DNA of 64,000 nucleotides from Poindextera sp963706385 (lineage in GTDB: Bacteria; Pseudomonadota; Alphaproteobacteria; Caulobacterales; Caulobacteraceae). The translations under genes were made by a program, and so were the position numbers. Below, in pieces: positions 26,946-37,339 of the stretch. The DNA lies in contig OY970153.1 in the NCBI GenBank assembly GCA_963706385.1, positions 1,426,001-1,490,000 of the forward strand, given 5' to 3'. Below the pieces are notes generated by a model. That model was not told where the DNA came from. It did no database searches and saw only the letters and a list, made by a program, of their open reading frames with translations. How positions within the stretch are numbered: the stretch's first letter is position 1; each line of letters opens with the position of its first letter.

Positions 26946-28342
26946 ACGCTCGCCGAGGCGCGGCCGACGCCGACCTCGACGCCGATCTCCAGCTCCGCGT
27001 GCTTCATGTAGGCGCTCATCTTGGCCTCGTCGTAGGTGCGCGAGACCGCGCCGTCCTCGGCGGCGATCAGCTGGCCGAAGCGAACCCCCATCCGCTCGCG
27101 ATTGACCGGCTCGTCGGCCCGGCCCACGGCCATGACGATCCGTCCCCAGTTGGCGTCCTCGCCGGCGAACGCGGTCTTGACCAGCGGGGATTCGGCGATG
27201 GTGCGGGCGATCTTGCGGGCCGAGGCGGCGCTTTCGGCGCCGTTCACGGTGATCTTGACGAATTTGGTCGCGCCCTCGCCGTCACGCACCAACTGGTGGG
27301 CCAGATCGAGCATCACCGCCTCCAGCTTCAGGCGAAAATCGGCCAACCGGCGGTCGCCCGCCCGACCGATCTTCGGCGCGCCGGCCTGGCCGGTGGCGAA
27401 CAGAAGGCAGGTGTCGTTGGTTGAACGGTCACCGTCCACGGTGACCACGTTGAAGGTCGATCGGGTGTAGAGCGAGACCAGGGTCTGCAAGGCGTGCGCC
27501 GAAAGGGAGGCGTCGGTGACGATGAAGCTCAGCATGGTGGCCATGTCCGGGGCGATCATGCCCGAGCCTTTGGCGATGCCGGCGATCCGCACCTTGACCC
27601 CGTCGATCTCGGTTTCGGCGACCGAGCCCTTGGGAAAGGTGTCGGTGGTCATGATCGCCCGGGCCGCGGCGTCCCAGTTGTCCGGCTCGAGCCTGCCCGC
27701 GATTTCGGGCAGGTGACGGATGATCTTGCTATCGTCGAGCGCCACCCCGATCACCCCGGTCGAGGCCAACATCACGTCGCGCTGACGACAATCGAAGCGC
27801 TTGGCGATGGCCGAGGCCACCCGGCGGGCGGCGTCGGCGCCCGGCTTGCCGGTGAAGGCGTTGGCGCAGCCGGCGTTGACCACCAGGGCGCGCACGTCCT
27901 CGCCTTTCGAGGCTTCGAGCTGGCGCTTGCACCAGTCCACCGGCGCGGAGCCGACCCCGTGCCGCGTGAACACCCCGGCGCAAGTGGAGCCCTCGGCCAG
28001 ACGCATCACCAGCACGTCGTCGCGCTTGTCCTTGTAGAAACCGGCCCGCCCGGTCGCCAGTTCAACCCCCGCGATCGACCCGATGCGTGGAAACGGCACG
28101 GCGAGCGGCGAGACAAGCGGCGCGGTCTTGGCCGGCGCCGCAGCGGACTTAGCGGCAAACTGGCGGTTTTGCCGATCGGCGCGCTTCAGCGCCGCGCGCT
28201 TGAGCGCCGCAGCCAAAGGGTCGAGCGCCCGCTCCAGCGTTTGGCCGACGAGTTCGGTCGGCTTGGCGGCGGATGTCGGCGCGCGGTAGGCGCCGCCGAC
28301 GGCCTTCCCGGTGGGTTTCTGGCGAGGCGGTTTGGCGCTCAT
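26888..28342 (-). CDS. argJ: Arginine biosynthesis bifunctional protein ArgJ
   Basis: Glutamate N-acetyltransferase/ornithine acetyltransferase, which recycles the acetyl group in arginine synthesis. The self-cleavage site is in KGSGMIAPDMATMLSFIV (between Ala and Thr), and the Thr becomes the nucleophile. C-terminal family features (VNGAESAASARKIARTIAES, DANWGRIVMAVGRA) are intact. At 484 residues it is longer than usual because of about 75 extra N-terminal residues rich in Ala/Lys/Pro; the family core starts near SPLAVPFPRIGSIAGVEL. The ATG overlaps the stop of the upstream PpiC-type gene (ATGA). Confidence 0.95.
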   Translation of the reverse strand: MSAKPPRQKPTGKAVGGAYRAPTSAAKPTELVGQTLERALDPLAAALKRAALKRADRQNRQFAAKSAAAPAKTAPLVSPLAVPFPRIGSIAGVELATGRAGFYKDKRDDVLVMRLAEGSTCAGVFTRHGVGSAPVDWCKRQLEASKGEDVRALVVNAGCANAFTGKPGADAARRVASAIAKRFDCRQRDVMLASTGVIGVALDDSKIIRHLPEIAGRLEPDNWDAAARAIMTTDTFPKGSVAETEIDGVKVRIAGIAKGSGMIAPDMATMLSFIVTDASLSAHALQTLVSLYTRSTFNVVTVDGDRSTNDTCLLFATGQAGAPKIGRAGDRRLADFRLKLEAVMLDLAHQLVRDGEGATKFVKITVNGAESAASARKIARTIAESPLVKTAFAGEDANWGRIVMAVGRADEPVNRERMGVRFGQLIAAEDGAVSRTYDEAKMSAYMKHAELEIGVEVGVGRASASVWTCDLTKRYVEINGDYRS

Positions 28343-29511
28343 GGCGTCTTCTCCGGCGGTTTGGTCGAAGCGGCCGAAGCAGCGGCGGGAGCGGCGCTCG
28401 GCGGCGGAGTGGCGCTGGGCGCTGGCGCGGCGGGATGCGGCGGCGCGGCGCTGGATAGCGGGGCGGCGATGATAGGCGGGGCCGCGAGATGCGGCCGGAC
28501 GGCGCGGCGGCGCGGCGCAATGCTGGACGACGGCACGGCGCTAGGCGCTGGGACGACGCTGGACGGCGGCGCGGCTACGGGCGGTGGGGCGTCGAGAGTC
28601 GCGGGCGCGGACGCCGGCTCGCGCGGCGCGCCTGGCACGTCTTGGGCCGGGGCGATAAGCAGTTTGAGCGGGGTCTTCCGGCGCAGGCGTTCGAGCAGGT
28701 CACGCACCTCCGACAGGTGCAGGAAACGGACGATTTGCGGGCGCGCCTCGTCGATCGACAGGGGTTTTTCTGGTCGACGGTCCTCAAGCTTGAGGATCAC
28801 CCAACCGACATCTGTCTTGATCGGACCGACGATGTCGCCCGGCCGGGCGCCGGCCAGGGCGCTGGCGTAGGGTTGAGGCATGGAATCGGCCGCGACGTAG
28901 CCCAGGTCGCCGCCGTTGAACCGGCTGGCTGCGTCGGTCGAGCGCTGCATCGCCACCGCGTCGAACGGCTGACCGCCGATCACCAGCTTCTTGACCGCCT
29001 CGGCGTCGGCCTGGGTCGCGGTGACGATCTGGCGGGCGTGGAATTCGTCGGTCTGTTTCGACAGCCGGACCTGTTCGTCATAGAGATCCTTGATCGCACT
29101 CTCGCTGACCATGCGTTCGACTTCGCTGTCGACCAGGGCGTCACCCAAGATCCGCTCGCGGGCGGCGGCCAAGCGGCGCTTGACCAGTGGATCGGCTTCC
29201 AACTTGTGTTTGATCGCCTCGGCCGCCAACAGCTTCTGGTCGATCACCTCGTCGAGCACCTGGTGGAAGGCCTGGGACGAGACGTCCAGGGGTTCGCCCT
29301 CGCCGATCAGTCCTTGGGCCGCCGCCTCGCGCTTGACGTCCGAGACCCAGACGGTCTGGTCGCCCACCGTGGCGACCGCTTTGTCGCCCGGCTCGGGCGG
29401 GTGGTTCTGGGCATTCGGCTGGGCGCAGGCCGCGAGCGTCGTCAGGCCGAGCGTCAACGCCGCCACGAAGCGCGCCCGCGGTCCCGGTCTGATTTTCGGC
29501 GAAACGCTCAT
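28339..29511 (-). CDS. Periplasmic PpiC-type peptidyl-prolyl isomerase lipoprotein with a Pro/Ala tail
   Basis: A 390-residue SurA/parvulin-like folding factor. The signal ends in the lipobox L-A-A-C (residues 26-29). An N-terminal helical chaperone region includes HQVLDEVIDQKLLAAEAIKH. A parvulin domain runs from about residue 155 to 250 (EFHARQIVTATQADAEAV, FNGGDLGYVAADSMPQPY, GPIKTDVGWVILKLEDRR). The last ~100 residues are low-complexity Ala/Pro/Ser, with no obvious domain. It is coupled to argJ by a 4-base overlap. Confidence 0.86.
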   Translation of the reverse strand: MSVSPKIRPGPRARFVAALTLGLTTLAACAQPNAQNHPPEPGDKAVATVGDQTVWVSDVKREAAAQGLIGEGEPLDVSSQAFHQVLDEVIDQKLLAAEAIKHKLEADPLVKRRLAAARERILGDALVDSEVERMVSESAIKDLYDEQVRLSKQTDEFHARQIVTATQADAEAVKKLVIGGQPFDAVAMQRSTDAASRFNGGDLGYVAADSMPQPYASALAGARPGDIVGPIKTDVGWVILKLEDRRPEKPLSIDEARPQIVRFLHLSEVRDLLERLRRKTPLKLLIAPAQDVPGAPREPASAPATLDAPPPVAAPPSSVVPAPSAVPSSSIAPRRRAVRPHLAAPPIIAAPLSSAAPPHPAAPAPSATPPPSAAPAAASAASTKPPEKTP

Positions 29512-29631
29512 GCGGCGGGCGGCTTTCCTTGACGTTGCGACGCGCTAGGCGCGGCCCGTTCCTAGCCCTATACAGCAATCGGCGCCATCGCCCGACCGCC
29601 GCCGCCGGGCGGCGAAGAAGAGGATACAGGG

Positions 29632-30249
29632 ATGAAATTATACGATTCGATCGGCCCCAACCCGCGGGTGGTCAAGATGTTCATGGCCGAGAAAGGCATT
29701 GATCTGCCTCGCGTCACCATCGACCTGATGAAGGGCGAGAACCGCCAGGGCCCCTATCAGGCCAAGAACCCGTCCGGCCAGACCCCGGCGCTGGAGTTGG
29801 ACAACGGCATGGTGCTGGCCGAGATCACCGCGATCTGCGAATACCTCGACGAGAAACATCCGACCCCCCCGCTGATCGGCACGACGCCCGAGGAGCGAGC
29901 GGTGGCCCGCATGTGGACCCGCCGGGTCGACATCAACATCGTCGAGCCGCTGACCAACGGTTTCCGCTTCAGCGACGGCCTGGGCCTATTCAAGGACCGG
30001 GTGCATTGCATCCCACAGGCCGCCGACGACCTGAAGGCGATCGCCCAGGAACGGCTGACCTGGCTGGACGGTCTGATCGCCAGCCACCAGTTCATCGCCG
30101 GCGACAAGCTCACGCTCGCGGACATCCTTCTGTACTGCTTCCTTGATTTTGGGCAGGCGGTCGGCCAGCCGCTGAATCCGGCGAACAAGAACGTCGGCGC
30201 CTGGTTCGAGCGGATGAAAGCGCGTCCCAGCGCCGCCGCCAGCGCCTGA
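29632..30249 (+). CDS. Glutathione S-transferase
   Basis: A 205-residue GST. The thioredoxin-like N-terminal domain (MKLYDSIGPNPRVVKMFMAE) contains the GSH-binding NPSGQTPALELDNGMVLAE and SEITAICEYL-type motif, here AEITAICEYLDEKHP. The all-helical C-terminal domain has the folding motif LTLADILLYCFLDFG. The position usually taken by the catalytic Ser/Tyr/Cys is SIGPNP, so the class is uncertain. ATG preceded by AGGATACAGGG. It is followed by a terminator-like hairpin. Confidence 0.88.
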   Translation: MKLYDSIGPNPRVVKMFMAEKGIDLPRVTIDLMKGENRQGPYQAKNPSGQTPALELDNGMVLAEITAICEYLDEKHPTPPLIGTTPEERAVARMWTRRVDINIVEPLTNGFRFSDGLGLFKDRVHCIPQAADDLKAIAQERLTWLDGLIASHQFIAGDKLTLADILLYCFLDFGQAVGQPLNPANKNVGAWFERMKARPSAAASA

Positions 30250-30263
30250 GCCGAGTTGACCCG

Positions 30264-30288
30264 GCCCGCCCCCGGCCTTGGGGCGGGC
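30264..30288 (+). terminator. GC-rich terminator-like hairpin after the GST gene
   Basis: A 9-bp stem GCCCGCCCC (30264-30272) / GGGGCGGGC (30280-30288), followed by GTGGGGGTTTCG. The stem is strong, but the T-tract is short and interrupted. Confidence 0.5.
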
Positions 30289-30384
30289 GTGGGGGTTTCG
30301 CTGCGTTCGCGCCCTTGCCCTGCCCTCGCCGCGGCAGTAGTGGCGAGCGAAAGCCGCCTGTTGGCGGCATAGGGACCGACCGCC

Positions 30385-31227
30385 GTGCGCACCACCATCC
30401 GCGATATCCAGGCGATGAAGCGGCGGGGCGAGCGGATCGCCATGGTCACCGCCTACGACCATCCGTCCGCCGCCCTGGTCGACCGGGCGAGCCTGCCGAT
30501 CATTCTGGTCGGCGATTCCCTGGGCATGGTCGTCCACGGCCATCCGACCACCCTGCCGGTCACCGTCAACGACATGGTCCGCCACGCCGCCGCCGTGGTG
30601 CGCGGATCGACCCGCGCCCTGGTGGTGGCTGATCTGCCGTTCCTGTCCTACGCGACGCTGGAGGACGCCCTGCGCGCCTCGGGCCGCCTGATGCGGGAGG
30701 CCGGCGTCCAGGCGGTCAAGTTGGAGGGCGCCGGATCGCTCCTGCCGATCATCCAGCGCCTGGTGGAACTGGGCGTGCCGGTAATGGGCCACCTGGGCTA
30801 CACGCCCCAGTCCACCCACCAGCTCGGCGCGCGCGCCCAGGCCAAGGACGTGGCGGCGGCGAACAGGCTGCTGGACGACGCCATGGCGCTGGAAGCAGCC
30901 GGCGCCTTCGCCGTGGTGCTTGAACTGGTGCCCCGCGCGCTCGGCAAGGCGGTCAGCGAGCGCCTGTCGATCCCGGTGATCGGCATCGGCGCGGGAGCCG
31001 GCTGCGATGGCCAGGTCCAGGTCTGGCATGACATCTTGGGCCTATCGGGCGGCAAGCCCCCGCGCCACGCCAAGGTCTATGCCGAAATTGGCTCGGCGAT
31101 CGAGGCGGCGCTGCGCGCCTATGCCGGGGAGGTCGCCACCGGCGCCTTCCCCACCGACGCCCATGGCGTGGCCGGCAAGGAAGCCGAGTTGCAAGCCGCG
31201 CTCGCGGTCGGGAAGAACAAGCCGTGA
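30385..31227 (+). CDS. panB: 3-methyl-2-oxobutanoate hydroxymethyltransferase PanB
   Basis: A 280-residue enzyme that makes ketopantoate from 2-oxoisovalerate and methylenetetrahydrofolate, first step of pantothenate synthesis. Signature regions: MVTAYDHPSAALVDRA, VGDSLGMVVHGHPTTLPVT, VKLEGAG and MGHLGYTPQSTHQLG. Conserved metal-binding Asp and the catalytic Glu near VLELVP are present. The start is a GTG at 30385. The stop overlaps the panC GTG start (GTGA). Confidence 0.96.
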   Translation: MRTTIRDIQAMKRRGERIAMVTAYDHPSAALVDRASLPIILVGDSLGMVVHGHPTTLPVTVNDMVRHAAAVVRGSTRALVVADLPFLSYATLEDALRASGRLMREAGVQAVKLEGAGSLLPIIQRLVELGVPVMGHLGYTPQSTHQLGARAQAKDVAAANRLLDDAMALEAAGAFAVVLELVPRALGKAVSERLSIPVIGIGAGAGCDGQVQVWHDILGLSGGKPPRHAKVYAEIGSAIEAALRAYAGEVATGAFPTDAHGVAGKEAELQAALAVGKNKP

Positions 31228-32051
31228 AAACGCTCAAGACCATCGCCGAATTCCGCAGCGCCCGCGCGGCCTTTCCCAGTCTCGGCGTGGTTCCGACCAT
31301 GGGATTCCTGCACGAAGGGCACCTGAGCCTCGTGCGTCGCGCCAAGGCCGAATGCGGCGCGGCGGCGGTGACCATCTTCGTCAATCCCACTCAGTTCGCC
31401 CCGCACGAGGACTTCTCGCGCTATCCGAGGGCCCTGGCCCGGGACCTGGAATTGGTCGAGACCGCCGGCGCGGACCTCGTCTTCGCCCCGGAGGTCGATG
31501 AGATCTACCCCGAGGACTACGATGTCCGCATCGAAGTCGGCGGGGTGACCGAACGGCTGGAGGGGGCCGTGCGTCCAGCCCACTTCACCGGCGTCGCCAC
31601 GGTGGTCGCCAAGCTGTTCAACATCACCCAGCCGACCCGCGCCTATTTCGGTCAGAAGGACGCACAGCAATGCGTGGTGATCCGCAAGCTGGCGCGCGAC
31701 CTCAACATGGCCTGCGAGGTCGTGATCTGCCCCACCGTGCGCGAGGCCGACGGCCTAGCCATGAGCAGCCGCAACGCCTACCTGACGCCGCAGCACCGCG
31801 AACAGGCCAGCGTGCTCTATCGCGCCCTGAGCGCGGCCAAGGCGCGCCACGCGGCCGGCGAGACCAGCGCCGAAGCCCTGCGCGCCGTCATGCACGACAC
31901 CCTGGCCCAGATCCCGGAGCTCGGCGTCGACTACGTCAGCGTCGCCGACCCGGACAGTCTCGATGAATTGGATCGGCTGACAGGCGGCGCGCTTCTGTCG
32001 TTGGCGGTGCGGTTCGGCGCCACCCGGCTGATTGATAACATCCTGCTTTAA
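31224..32051 (+). CDS. panC: Pantothenate synthetase PanC
   Basis: A 275-residue enzyme that joins pantoate and beta-alanine using ATP. Motifs: VPTMGFLHEGHLSLVRRAK (HxGH ATP site), IFVNPTQFAPHEDFSRYPR, the RPAHFTGVATVVAKLFNI segment, YFGQKDAQQ and the KMSKS-like MSSRNAYL. It starts with GTG at 31224, inside the panB stop, so panBC is a coupled two-gene operon. Confidence 0.97.
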   Translation: MKTLKTIAEFRSARAAFPSLGVVPTMGFLHEGHLSLVRRAKAECGAAAVTIFVNPTQFAPHEDFSRYPRALARDLELVETAGADLVFAPEVDEIYPEDYDVRIEVGGVTERLEGAVRPAHFTGVATVVAKLFNITQPTRAYFGQKDAQQCVVIRKLARDLNMACEVVICPTVREADGLAMSSRNAYLTPQHREQASVLYRALSAAKARHAAGETSAEALRAVMHDTLAQIPELGVDYVSVADPDSLDELDRLTGGALLSLAVRFGATRLIDNILL

Positions 32052-32074
32052 CAGCGCTCGCAACTTACCCCGCG

Positions 32075-32103
32075 TTGACACCGGCGAGGCCGCTGCTTAA
32101 GTC
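32075..32103 (+). promoter_or_regulatory. Predicted secA promoter
   Basis: TTGACA (32075-32080) followed by a 17-base spacer and TAAGTC (32098-32103). The -35 is a perfect housekeeping box and the -10 is poor. It would give a leader of roughly 95 nt before secA. Confidence 0.42.
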
Positions 32104-32202
32104 TCGCGCGCGCAAAATCAGCGGTTTTCGAGCGGGCTAAGGGCTTCCGAAAGGACTCTGAGGCGGCCGGCGCGCCGCAGGATCGATCCGGACCCCCTTC
32201 GC

Positions 32203-34968
<2,766 letters not shown>

Positions 34969-35088
34969 GGGGGGTAGGCGGCGTCCACTTACCGGGTAGA
35001 CGTCAACGGTGAAGATCAACTCAATTCGGAAGTTCGGGCAATCGACAGCCGCTCGGAAATGACGATAGCTTCCCTCGGAGGCAATCCA

Positions 35089-35343
35089 ATGGTGCGATCA
35101 ATGGACAAGCAACTTGCACGAATGGTGGTGACTGCAGCAAGCCGAAGCGCCGCCGACTTAAGTGATCTTGTGCCTACGTTGAAGGAACACTGCTCAGAAG
35201 AATTCTATGCTGAACTCAAACCCGGTATCGGCTCCGCGATCTACGAGATTCTCGAATCCGTCCGTGGCCCGATATTCAAGCGGTTTCCTGAGTTGAAGCT
35301 CGAATTTGAGCAAAACCTCGAAGAGTTCGGACGTGGCTGTTAG
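35089..35343 (+). CDS. Hypothetical helical protein in an accessory spot
   Basis: An 84-residue helical soluble protein (MDKQLARMVVTAASRSAADL, IGSAIYEILESVRGPIFKRF) with no recognised family. The ATG at 35089 is favoured over 35059 by GGAGG at 35077-35081. Its base composition is less GC-rich than its neighbours, which suggests transfer. It lies between secA and the repeat-flanked GIY-YIG gene. Confidence 0.55.
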   Translation: MVRSMDKQLARMVVTAASRSAADLSDLVPTLKEHCSEEFYAELKPGIGSAIYEILESVRGPIFKRFPELKLEFEQNLEEFGRGC

Positions 35344-35380
35344 GTCAGTTCTCCACCCGCCTGCGACGTGAAGCTGTGCG

Positions 35381-35400
35381 GTCGCCGGCCGGACGGCGAC
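35381..35400. repeat. REP-like hairpin next to the GIY-YIG unit
   Basis: A 7-bp perfect stem GTCGCCG (35381-35387) / CGGCGAC (35394-35400) with loop GCCGGA, 15 bases left of the inverted repeat. It may be part of the same repeat cluster or an independent REP. Confidence 0.45.
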
Positions 35401-35415
35401 GACGCATCCCTTCTC

Positions 35416-35462
35416 CGCTCGCCCCGGCGAATGCCGGGGTCCAGATCATAGGGCGCGATGCT
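35416..35462 (+). repeat. Left 47-bp inverted repeat with REP palindrome
   Basis: Begins CGCTCGCCCCGGCGAATG, contains the 18-bp palindrome CCCCGGCGAATGCCGGGG (35422-35439) and continues TCCAGATCATAGGGCGCGAT. Its end lies 3 bases before the GIY-YIG start codon, so it forms the gene's 5' leader. Confidence 0.85.
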
Positions 35463-35465
35463 TGG

Positions 35466-35753
35466 ATGTCCTTCTACGTCTACATCGTCGCCAACCAGCG
35501 CAATGGGACAATATACGTCGGCATGACCGACGACCTCGGCGGCCGCATCTGGCAGCACAAGTCCAAGGCCCATCCCGGCTTCACCGCCACCTATGGCTGC
35601 GACCAACTTGTCTGGTACGAGGTCTGCGAGACCCGCGAAGGCGCGTTTCGTCGCGAACGCCAGATCAAGGAATGGCGACGCAGTTGGAAACTGAAGCTGA
35701 TCGAGGAGGCCAATCCGACGTGGGTCGACCTCTATGAGACGCTCAACCGATAG
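35466..35753 (+). CDS. GIY-YIG nuclease (UPF0213/YhbQ-like), flanked by inverted REPs
   Basis: A 95-residue single-domain GIY-YIG endonuclease. The paired strands are FYVYIVANQRNGTIYVGMTD (VYI for GIY, YVG for YIG). The catalytic Arg is in LGGRIWQHKS, and the metal-ligand Glu lies in ETREGAFRRERQIKEWRR. The C-terminal LIEEANPTWVDLYETL is typical of the small UPF0213-like group. The ATG at 35466 is chosen because the frame further upstream only translates the left repeat. There is no DNA-binding extension, so targeting must use the nuclease domain itself or the flanking repeats. Confidence 0.9.
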   Translation: MSFYVYIVANQRNGTIYVGMTDDLGGRIWQHKSKAHPGFTATYGCDQLVWYEVCETREGAFRRERQIKEWRRSWKLKLIEEANPTWVDLYETLNR

Positions 35754-35798
35754 CATCGCGCCATATGATCTGGACCCCGGCATTCGCCGGGGCGAGCG
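35752..35798 (-). repeat. Right 47-bp inverted repeat with REP palindrome
   Basis: The inverted copy of 35416-35462, with a single mismatch (T for G next to the GGCGCGAT end). It overlaps the last two bases of the nuclease TAG stop, so repeat and gene end together. Confidence 0.85.
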
Positions 35799-35901
35799 AA
35801 ATATGGGGTGGTTCACCGACTCCCGGCATAGCGCCCGACCCGCCGGTGGCGCGCGCCCGGCCGATCGTGCAGGATGCTCTCGAGGCATGGAGGAATACCC
35901 G

Positions 35902-36327
35902 ATGGCCATGACCGGCGGGTGCATGTGTAGGGCGGTGCGCTACGAGCTCGACGCCGAGCCCCTGACCGCGTTCGTCTGTCACTGCCGCGCCTGCCAGTAC
36001 GTCTCCGGCGGAGCGGGCGCCAATGTGCTGATCGTACCCAAAGACAGCGTGCGGTTGACCCGGGGCGAGCTGCGCACCTACTGGTCGGTCGCCGACAGCG
36101 GCGCCCAGGTCGGCCGCCAGTTCTGCGAGGTCTGCGGCACGCCGATCCTCTCGGACCTGGAATCGCAGCCCGATCTTCTGGTGGTCAAGGCCGGCAGCCT
36201 GGACGATCCGGCCGGGTTCAACCCGACCGCCAATCTGTGGACCGATCAGGCCCAGCCCTTCCATCGGATGAACGCCGACATCCCAAGCTTCCCCCAAGGC
36301 CCCGGTGGAGCAGGCGAAACCACGTGA
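35902..36327 (+). CDS. GFA family (glutathione-dependent formaldehyde-activating-like) zinc protein
   Basis: A 141-residue GFA/CENP-V-fold protein that binds zinc through cysteines: GGCMCRAVRYE, CHCRACQYVSGG and FCEVCGTPI. Only some family members act on S-hydroxymethyl-glutathione, so the activity is not assured. The ATG at 35902 has GGAGG 8 bases upstream (35889-35893), which decides against the ATG at 35887. The last bases overlap the GTG of the following aldolase-like gene, so the two are coupled. Confidence 0.86.
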   Translation: MAMTGGCMCRAVRYELDAEPLTAFVCHCRACQYVSGGAGANVLIVPKDSVRLTRGELRTYWSVADSGAQVGRQFCEVCGTPILSDLESQPDLLVVKAGSLDDPAGFNPTANLWTDQAQPFHRMNADIPSFPQGPGGAGETT

Positions 36328-37334
36328 GCCCCAGGTTCGAATTCGCGTCCGACAACGTCGCCGGCGCCGCACCCGAGGCGCTGGAGGCCCTGGTCACGGC
36401 CAACCAGGGTTTCGCCATCTCCTATGGCGGGGACCATGTCACCGCACGCGCCGCCGATCTGGTGCGCGACTTCCTGGACGCCGATGCCGACGTGCGCTTC
36501 GTCGGCTCGGGCACGGCGGCCAACGCCCTGTCACTCGCCGCGCTCTGCCGGCCGTTCGAGGCGGTGCTGGCTCACGAGCACGCCCATGTCGCGACCGACG
36601 AGACCGGCGCGCCGGGCCTGTTCGGCCACGGCCTCGGGATGATCGGCCTGGCCGGCGCCTCGGGCCGCATCGATCCGGCGGCGCTGGCCGCGGCGCTGGC
36701 CCGGCCCGACGTCTCCCATCGCCAGTCGCCCGCCGCCTTGTCGCTGACCCAGGCCAGCGAGTTCGGCACGATCTATTCGGCCGAGGCGATCGCCGCCCTG
36801 ACCGGCCAGGCCAGGGCCAAGGGCGTATCCGTCCACTTGGACGGCGCGCGGCTGGCCAACGCAATCGCCGGCGGTTTCGATCCCAGGACCATCAAGTCCC
36901 TCGGCGTCGACATCGCGATCATCGGCGGGACCAAGGCCGGGATGACGCCTTCGGAGGCGATCGTGCTGTTCGACCCCGCCCTGTCCCGGCGGTTCGACGC
37001 GCGGCTGAAACAGGCCGGCCAGCTGCCGTCCAAGAGCCGGTTCCATGCGGCGCCCTGGATCGGCATGCTGGAGAGCGGCGCCTTCATCGAACGCGCCCGC
37101 CACGCCAACGCCATGGCGGCCGCGCTGGCCACCGCCAGCCCGTTCGAGGTGGTTCATCCGGTGGAGGCCAACGGCGTGTTCGTGGCGATGGACGAGGACG
37201 CGCGCCTGCGCCTGGCCAAGGCCGGCTGGTTTGTCTTCCGCTTCCTCGACGGCAGCGTGCGGCTGATGTGCTCGTGGGCCACCACGCCGGAGGCGGTGGA
37301 GGAATTGGCCGCGGCCATGCGGGCGGTGGTGTAG
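36324..37334 (+). CDS. Threonine aldolase-like PLP enzyme (beta-eliminating lyase family)
   Basis: A 336-residue fold-type-I PLP enzyme resembling low-specificity L-threonine aldolase, which splits threonine or allo-threonine to glycine and acetaldehyde. Features: FASDNVAGAAPEALEAL, the Gly/Ser phosphate site FVGSGTAANALSLAAL, HLDGARLANAIAGG with the PLP-contacting Asp, and the presumed Schiff-base Lys in IIGGTKAGMTPSEAIVL. The start is a GTG overlapping the GFA gene stop (GTGA). Confidence 0.86.
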   Translation: MSPRFEFASDNVAGAAPEALEALVTANQGFAISYGGDHVTARAADLVRDFLDADADVRFVGSGTAANALSLAALCRPFEAVLAHEHAHVATDETGAPGLFGHGLGMIGLAGASGRIDPAALAAALARPDVSHRQSPAALSLTQASEFGTIYSAEAIAALTGQARAKGVSVHLDGARLANAIAGGFDPRTIKSLGVDIAIIGGTKAGMTPSEAIVLFDPALSRRFDARLKQAGQLPSKSRFHAAPWIGMLESGAFIERARHANAMAAALATASPFEVVHPVEANGVFVAMDEDARLRLAKAGWFVFRFLDGSVRLMCSWATTPEAVEELAAAMRAVV

Positions 37335-37339
37335 GACCC

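Larger units (their letters stand above)
35416..35798 (+). mobile_element. REP-bounded GIY-YIG unit (383 bp)
   Basis: A compact unit made of two 47-bp inverted repeats and one gene. The left copy is 35416-35462 and the right copy 35752-35798. Reverse-complementing the right copy matches the left at 46 of 47 positions. Inside each repeat is the palindrome CCCCGGCGAATGCCGGGG. The gene starts 3 bases after the left repeat and its TAG stop overlaps the right one, so there is no spare DNA. No clear target duplication flanks the unit. That the whole unit moves is inferred from this architecture. Confidence 0.6.
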
